The notes below the pieces were generated by a model that saw only the letters and a program-made list of their open reading frames with translations, was not told the origin of the DNA and searched no databases. A stretch of DNA of 64,000 bases from Gonapodya sp. JEL0774 (Eukaryota > Monoblepharomycota > Monoblepharidomycetes > Monoblepharidales > Gonapodyaceae): positions 56,948 to 120,947 of the forward strand of contig JADIIX010000066.1 of assembly GCA_027604505.1 (NCBI GenBank). The letters are read 5' to 3'. Positions 56,985 to 64,000 of this stretch are shown piece after piece (within the stretch, counting starts at the first letter, position 1; each line of letters opens with the position of its first letter). The position numbers were made by a program, and so were the translations under genes.

Positions 56985-59900
56985 CTAGAAGAAGTCGGCT
57001 TTCTTCTTTAACTCGGTCTTCTTCCATTGTGGTAAAGCGAGAAATTGTGGTTTCTGGTCAAGTGGGAGAACCGTGTGTTAGCATACCGACTCTCGCATTA
57101 GGAACAGTGGCTCCTCCAAATGTCTCACCTCCATTCCGAATAGACGCTTGAACTCCGTGGCAATTAGGTAGTTCTCCATGTTTGCGGGGCTAAAAGAAAC
57201 ACCATTTGCAATTGGCGCAAGTCTGAAAATACCAAAAGTACCGCGCCACACTCACTCCAGTCCCAGTGGTTTATCCTTTGCCTTAAGCTCCTCCAGTGAG
57301 TACTCCCCTTTACTGAGTTTCGTTAGAAGACTCTCCACAGTTTCGATGGCATCATCGTCATGCACAGCGTGTCCGGTGTTGGTCCCCAAGATGATGCTCC
57401 CCATTTTCCCAAAAGCAGATTTGAAGCTACCACTCCCACCCGAGGTGGGGCTCGGGGGCACCCGGGCGTCCCAGCATAGAAAATGATCCGTAAATGCTTT
57501 GGGCTCTTGCCCTGAGCGGAGAACGTAAGCGTGTGAGAATGGAAGCCGATCTGGAGAGTTCTCGTCCGAAGATGCGAGCCCGCAGTACGACTTCGAAACA
57601 CATGGGCCCAGAAAACCACCATGGTTGTTTGTGGGAGTAAAAATCAAAAGCCGTCAACCAGTTTGCCTACCTCTGCTGCATCGAGTGCTTCTTTGATGTC
57701 CTTCCACCGGGTTGTGGCTCTGGCACCAATCCACACGTACAGGGTGGTCCACGCGTCGAGAATATAAACAGACTCTTCCTCGAGATCCAGCGCTTGGAAA
57801 GGGCGAATTTCCTCGGTCTGTAGGTCGCGGCGTCGTCACCAATGCGAAGAGAAAACAGTACGGGCGCGCATCCACTTACCGATGGCGCCCCCATAACACT
57901 ACAAACGAAAGAATGGATTCACTGCTAAGTAACTAGCAGTTTTGACAGTCCAGAAAACTCACTGTGAGATCTTCCATAGCCTGCGCCTCCATCCCTTGGG
58001 CGGCTTCCCTTCCTCAATCACGACTTTGTCCTCATCAAACTTCTTGCCCATGAAGTCTCTCGCTTTGCAAGCTTCGATGTCTAAGCTTGTGAGCTCCAGG
58101 CCGGGATTTTTACTCGCAGCGCCAATCTTTTCCCAGAAGTCGGCGGACTCTGCACCCTGGTGGACCTCATTTACAGGCCGGGGGTCACCCTGCAGGGTTC
58201 AGGATCCAAGTAACAATCATCAACGAGCGAATGAAGCAAGGGGATCGCAACATACCCCACATCTTTCCCTAGCGACTTTCTTTGCGAGAGCAATCTGCTG
58301 TTTGCTCGATCCTTTCCCATGCCACACCCAGAGTGTCCTCTTGCCAGTCATTACAAAACTGTCCCAAGGAGAAAGAGACCTTGCGTTCTGAAGAGAAAAC
58401 AAGAAGAAAACAAGTTGTTTTGGAAAGAAATCTGCGTATGAACATCAATGAGAGCCTACGTACGACAGCAATCTCCGACACTCGTATACCCTCCCCTGCA
58501 CCTGACCGGTAAACTTGATAAAGTCGTCGGCCCGATGGATCAAACATGGCTCGCTGTCCCTACGTACATCGGAAATGGTAAAACCCCTCACTCCACCCTC
58601 TTCTATCAATCGTCATACCTTGCGGACAACAACGAAACCACCGAAAGCACCCAAAAACTCAGGAGGCTCCCTGTCCTGCTCCACTCGTAGCTGACGAACA
58701 TCTTTACCGCGATAAGTTTCGGCGACGAGGAGAGCGGCCGTGCCTTGATCCTTCTGCTCCCCGAATATTGAGAACGTTATACACATCAAGGGCCTTGATG
58801 AAAGACGAGGATTAAGAGCTCACCTGAAGAGTCGTTCTTCCTTGCCAGAAAAATACGACACTCGCATCCTTTTCAAGCTGTGGATATCGCCCATCTCGGT
58901 ATCGGTAATAGATGATGTACGACTCACTGCTGTAGAAAATGCCATGCTCGGAGGAGGGAAGCTCTTTTACATTCATAGTCGTGGAGAGCCAAACCTGCTC
59001 GAAAGAACCTGGAGAGATTGGAACACGTTTACACGCTTCCGTGTTGTTTAAACCCACCCGGATTTCTAGCAGCCCGGCATCAATCATTTTGAACAATTCA
59101 TTATCATCCCACCGTGCAATGGGCTCGTGCCCACGAAGCATTAAGAGAGGATCGATCTTGTCGGATCTGGCAACATCTGCCCCACGGTCGTAGACACCCC
59201 ACAACTTGTCCCTCAGAACGACATTACCTTGCTTCTTGACCTCCAAGGTAGCACCACCTTTGTCTGGGAAGTCGATGAAGCGTTCCCGAAAGTGAGGGGA
59301 CTCCCTGGCCTGTCTTTCCATGACAAGGGGGAGGGGCATTGAAGGGTCTGGAGATGACCCGTCCGATATGCTTCGGGCGAAATCCATAGCAGCATGAACG
59401 TTTGGCGCTGAAGATCTAGTCGGTTGCCAAAGCTAATAAATGAAGAGATAGCGTTGGCTTTGTCGTGAAGAATGTCAGAAAAACAACACCCACGTAGACC
59501 ATGTCCACGCAGCGCACGACCGCAACACCCTCGCCCTTTGCTTTCCAAGAAAGGCCAGCACCTTTTTGTATCTCTACCCAGAATGATTCTCGCTCCTCAT
59601 AAACAGTTGTTACTGCATCCACTTGGGCATCCCACGCAGCGTCGTCCACCGGCATTGGGAATCGAATGGGCGGGTGTGCATCGGGAGTTGGGGAACGAGA
59701 CGACAGACGTTCCACAAACTTAGCCATTTCTGGTGTGGATCCATTCGATTGGTCTGCAGGGATGACATTAGAGACAATCTTTGCGTGTTCGGTTCTGTGT
59801 CACCACTCACCAACTACCATCACCTTCCCTCTTCCAATATTCTCGAGTGCATTCCATCGATTAGCTACCTCGATTGCTCTGCTCCTCTTTACGGTCCCCG

Positions 59901-62900
59901 CATCCTTGCCAAAGAAGACCCATACTATGGCTTCCTTCAGACGCGATGTTGCACCCATCTCATCCGGGCGATCGTTTCCAGAGTCCATCGGCGGGGGAGG
60001 GTCATCCAAGATCAAGCAATCGCTATCACTCAGAGATTCCACATTCATTACAACCTAGGCGAGTATTGCGACATGAGTCTAAAGTGGCCTTCCAACCACA
60101 GGCGATAAAGCAACACACCTTAGTAACCCAAACTCTCCGTTTGCCCCGACACAGCCATAGTGTTCTTGGACGATCAATTTGCTTCAAGGCTCCATCCTCT
60201 CCCGCTCGCCGCAACCGGACTTGATCCAATTCATGCTCCTCTTTCTGACTACCAGGATTCTGGTCACCTGTAACCCTGCGAAGGCCAGCTCTCAGTCTCG
60301 TGATTTCTGCGTTTTCACCTGTCGGACTTGGAGGCTGGGACTCCGACGATGCTGTCACGCTCGCGGGAGAATCTGGGTTCGATGAGTTTAATGTATTCGC
60401 AAAAATACCCGCGGCTCCCTTGACGTTGTTTCCTCCTCTCGAGGCAGTGGCCAGGGGAGGGGGCATTGCGACAGTCCACTTGCGTTTGGCATCGCCCGCT
60501 GATAATCCAGAAACCGTGTCCTGCGATTGATCTGATTCCCAGCCGGTGCTTCCTGCGGAGGCATCCAAACCAAAGCCCGCAGCAGGCTGAGATGTCCGTC
60601 GTGCCGAAATCGAGGTCTCCTCTTTCGAAAGAGGAGAGTCGACGGGCATTGAGTGCACACCATCTGCATTCTGCGAAGCCAATGCAGGTTGGCTTGCACG
60701 CCGATTGAACAGTCGCGGTGATAATGTGGGGGATTGACTGGGGAGTTCCCCGTCCGTCGCACTGTCCACAGCTCGGAAGGATGATGCTTCTCGCATATCG
60801 TCCCGAAACGCTTGTGTTGGAGCGCGGGCACCAGGGCGAGCAACTGGGCGCTTTGTAGGAGGGAGAATGTTGGCAGCTCCCGGCGGTGGAAAAGGACTGT
60901 TCGGTGGGTTGGTCGGGCTGTTAGAGTGCTCCAACTGGACACCAGATGACGCCAGGACATCCGAAGGTTCAGCCACAACGTCACTGCCTAAAATGGCACC
61001 TCGGCCATTCGCTTCGGGAAGAGGGGTTGAAGGTGGTGGTGCAGAGGACTGGAACAACTTGGGGGACGAAGTCTGAGATCGTTCCTCGCCCCGAGTGGAT
61101 GATATCTTGGACCCAGAATTCGTCCCTTGACTTAACAAGTCTCCAAGCTCCTGGGACTGCTCCCTACTCATGCGCGCCTTGTCACCTGATCCTTTTCTTT
61201 GTCGATCCAGTGACCCATACTTGTCAGCAACGGACTGCGATCTCCCGGAAGACGATGACTTCCCTGGCCGATCCAATGACTCATACAACCTTTCTGTGGT
61301 GGAATATGACCTCCCAGGAGACGATGATTGTGGTCTAGATGGAGACTCGGGTTGCATCCTGCTAGGGGATGAAGGTTTCGGTCGGTCCAAAGAGCTGTAA
61401 GACCTCTCATTGGTCAGCACTCGGTCCACCGGCTTGATTTTGTCACGTGTACCTCGGCTTGACCGGTCGGAAGAAAACCCAGGCTCAATGGCTGATGCGG
61501 GCACAGACCTCGCGCGTGTCCGAGTAGAAGATTCCTGTTCCGTGCTTTTCTCCTCAACGGCGGTTCCCTCGACAACCCCGCCGCCCGACCTGCTCCGACC
61601 TGATTTTTTATGCGAGCGGGGTGATACGGGCGGAGAGAACGTTCGCTCTGAGCTCGGTTCCACAAGCGATTTGACGGCACTGTCGAGTTCAGTGTATGGC
61701 GCCGAGAACTGCCTAGATGATGAAACAGGTTCCGTTAGCGGTCCCTTCACAGAAGAGAATGACGACTCCCGGTCTCCTCGGTTTCTCTTTGGTGGAGGGT
61801 TGGGTTCAGAGTTCACTAATGGCGGGATGTATCCGTCAGCAACAGGGAACGTAGGCGCGGGGTGATGGTATGAAGTTGGAGGTGTGGGAAGAGGAGACTG
61901 AGAATGGTTGGGTGGGGTAACATTGCCCCGACGAGCACCGACACTTCGAGCGCGCGGTTGTCGAGAATCTAAAGGCATTGTAATGGACCCGTCCACCGAA
62001 TACATTGTGGCAGGTGACGTAACTCCGTTCCCGGAGGAGACGCCAGACCCGTTCAGTCCCGCAGAACCAGTGAGCATCACAGACCCAGCAAGTGTCCCGG
62101 AACCCGTGAATACATCAGACGGGAGATATAAATCTGATCCGCTTTTGGGTAGAGGTGGTGGCTGTTGGGGCGGTGGAGCCACAGTAGAGGTCCCATCGCG
62201 GGCCTTCAACGCAGCAGCAGCATCACGCTCCGCCGCCTTCTGTTGTCGCGCAGCGGCAGCACCAACGCTTCGGGCTCGTGATCGACGAGGAGGTGGCGAT
62301 GGGGTGGCAACATCGGCGTTTATATTTGGGGGATTCTCAGGGAGAGATGAGGGGTTCGGAACACTATTCAGCGACGAGGTACGGGGAGGATCTGCCAGAG
62401 GGACTGAGTAATCCACTCCATTAGCTTGTCCTTTGGCAGAAGTGTTGCTCTGATAGTCCCAGAACGCCGCTGGGGGTGGAACGGGCCGCGCTTGAGAGGG
62501 AGAAGCATTCTCAGAATTGCCAGGAGTTGACCTTCGTGCAGTGGTATTCGAAGCCGATGGACGACGCGATACGTTTGTCTCACGAACTTGCGGCACTGAT
62601 GTCTGGGTGCCAACATAGTCGACAGCAGCTCCATATGCCTGGGGCGAGGCCAAGGACGGGCGACTGTTTCCTCGAGACAAGGAAGCGCTATTTGTGGCCC
62701 TCATAGATTCATTCAATGCTTCTTGTGCAAGAAAAGATGAAACAAATTCTGTGCCGCCGGCGGAGCGGCTGCGAGAATGCGGGGATCCAACAACACGTCG
62801 AGCGGCCTCAACCTCGGCGGGGTGGAGGTATGGACGGGTTGGGTCACGCATACCCGGTTTGTAAGAAGGAGGATCAAAGGCAAGGGGGCGAAATTCCATT

Positions 62901-63612
62901 GAGACATCCACGTCACTGGGAGGAGGGCTGTTTGTGACTGGAAGTGGAGTGATGCGCGGAGAAGGGATACTTTGATTGTATCCGGCAGAGGCATGGTTAG
63001 CAATAGAAGGCGATGCTATCTGACGAAGGGGGGGTCGACCATTGCGTTTCACGGCGAGATCCTGCGAGGTGATCAGGGTGGAAGTTGTAATTCGAAAACG
63101 CGCAGGAATCAACACCCCGGGAATAAAAAGCGTATCACACGAGAAAATGAGCTCAAATGTAATTGAATACATGTCGTGCCTCCTACGAATTGCTCCTGGT
63201 AGTTTCCCCCATATGGGATAGAGCCCCTTCAGGATTAAAGGTGTCTCCCATCATGTTCGAATGACCGTTCAGTGACCGTCGCGGACTCGTTCGAGAGACC
63301 GGCACGCTAGCATAATCATGCACACCGTCCAAATATACAATGAGCAATTTTAGGAATTCTCCGCGTTCCCAGGTCAGCGGCTAATGACAGCCTCGCGACC
63401 TTCGACATTCCCACCAAACTCGCGCTCTAACGCCATCAAAGCCACACTATGATACGACAATCTTGATGTGAACTCACTTCTTCCATTCGTTGAAGTTCCA
63501 ACTTCACGGTTCGCTGTCGTTCTTCCTCCTCTGCCCTTCTGATCTTCCTCCTCTGAATCTCCTCCGCCTCTGAAGTACGCCGCAAATGTTCAAGACGTTC
63601 CGCAGCGGACAT
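56985..63612 (-). CDS. supervillin/villin-like actin-binding protein (gelsolin repeats + C-terminal headpiece)
   Basis: One long gene. Exon 1 (63478-63612) starts MSAAERLEHLRRTSEAEEIQ and is Glu/Arg-rich. It splices in phase to a 2.9-kb exon (60119-63061), about 980 mostly disordered Ser/Pro residues with three RARSV sites and three YxSLDR repeats, ending in GKRRVWVTKV. Exon 3 (59811-60054) continues VVMNVESLSDSDCLILDD and AIVWVFFGKDAGTVKRSRAI, a gelsolin-type repeat. Further exons carry more repeats: YIIYYRYRDGRYPQLEKDAS with VVFFWQGR, TLWVWHGKGSSKQQIALAKK, EESVYILDAWTTLYVWIGAR. The end is a villin headpiece: EYSLEELKAKDKPLGLDPAN, MENYLIATEFKRLFGME, KPQFLALPQWKKTELKKKADFF with stop at 56985. 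The disordered N terminus plus gelsolin repeats plus headpiece match supervillin architecture. Middle exon borders are approximate. Confidence 0.88.
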
Positions 63613-64000
63613 CTCAGCGCCAATGAATCCGATCGCGGGCAGGTGTGATCCGAAGGATTCGCGGAAAGTGTGATGTAAACGAATACCTGCAGCCTCTTGC
63701 CAATCACAATCCACCTCACGATTGGCACCGAGACTCGGCCACACACAAGTCCCTATTTGGTGATTAGAAGACTCAGAAGAATTGGTGTGGTCCTGGTAAA
63801 TGTTATGGAAATTACGGTGAACTCCAACCAAAACCAAGAAGCCTCCGCTCCAGCATCCTAAAATTTTATCTTCATGTACATTTTAGTATTAAAAACCACA
63901 ATTCGATTTATATATGCACCTCTTAACCCATGACCGAACGGCCACCCATCTTTTGACTTTATTTCGTGTTCCATTTCGTTCATTTCATTTTCAAAATGTC

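Noticed and set aside
59727-60054. Treating the ATG at 59727 as the start of a separate villin gene
   Set aside because: The preceding exon joins in phase (VVG-DQSNGSTPEMAKF) and already contains part of a gelsolin repeat that runs on from the large upstream exon.
63996-64000. An ATG at the extreme right edge after an AT-rich stretch
   Set aside because: Only two codons are inside the window, so it cannot be evaluated as a gene start.

Overview
The window is nuclear DNA of a fungus. Almost every gene is broken by short GT-AG introns, mostly 50-80 nt. The transporters are typical fungal families: an allantoate/nicotinate-type MFS pair, a GABA/choline-type amino acid permease, a Jen1-type carboxylate permease and a Mam3/CNNM protein. 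Several genes belong to families that are missing or rare in yeasts and moulds but present in animals and zoosporic fungi: an EFCAB9-like EF-hand protein, a full-length intersectin (EH-EH-SH3-SH3-DH-PH-C2), a supervillin-like gelsolin/headpiece protein and a MscL channel. Together they suggest an early-diverging, flagellated (chytrid-like) fungus. This is an inference from gene content; no rRNA or other taxonomic marker is present.

Layout: 1-461, 3' end of a membrane-protein gene; 2524-8751, tandem MFS pair with a gene-conversion tract; 9203-12268 (-), amino acid permease; 12269-15103, gene-poor GC-rich DNA; 15104-16803 (-), ribosomal protein uL13 with a hairpin-repeat array in an intron; 17941-20698 (+), secreted mucin-like protein preceded by an 83-bp tandem duplication; 21554-23298 (-), APS kinase; 24152-25266 (-), MscL; 26809-29001 (+), articulin/alveolin-like protein; 29934-31971 (+), Jen1-like permease; 32155-33451 (-), EFCAB9-like; 34066 to about 37731 (-), Ser/Pro-rich coiled-coil protein; 38975-39754 (-), methyltransferase; 40349-41637 (+), RGS protein; 41825-45025 (-), CNNM/Mam3; 45445-53579 (+), intersectin; 53793-55600 (-), carnitine/acylcarnitine carrier; 56985-63612 (-), supervillin-like protein.

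Functional themes are nutrient uptake (five permeases), membrane and ion handling (MscL, CNNM, EFCAB9-like), endocytosis and actin (intersectin, supervillin-like), sulfate assimilation (APS kinase), fatty-acid oxidation (carnitine carrier) and G-protein signalling (RGS). Exon models were built by hand from splice-site phase. Those given with protein lengths close to an intact reading frame with a total length divisible by three.
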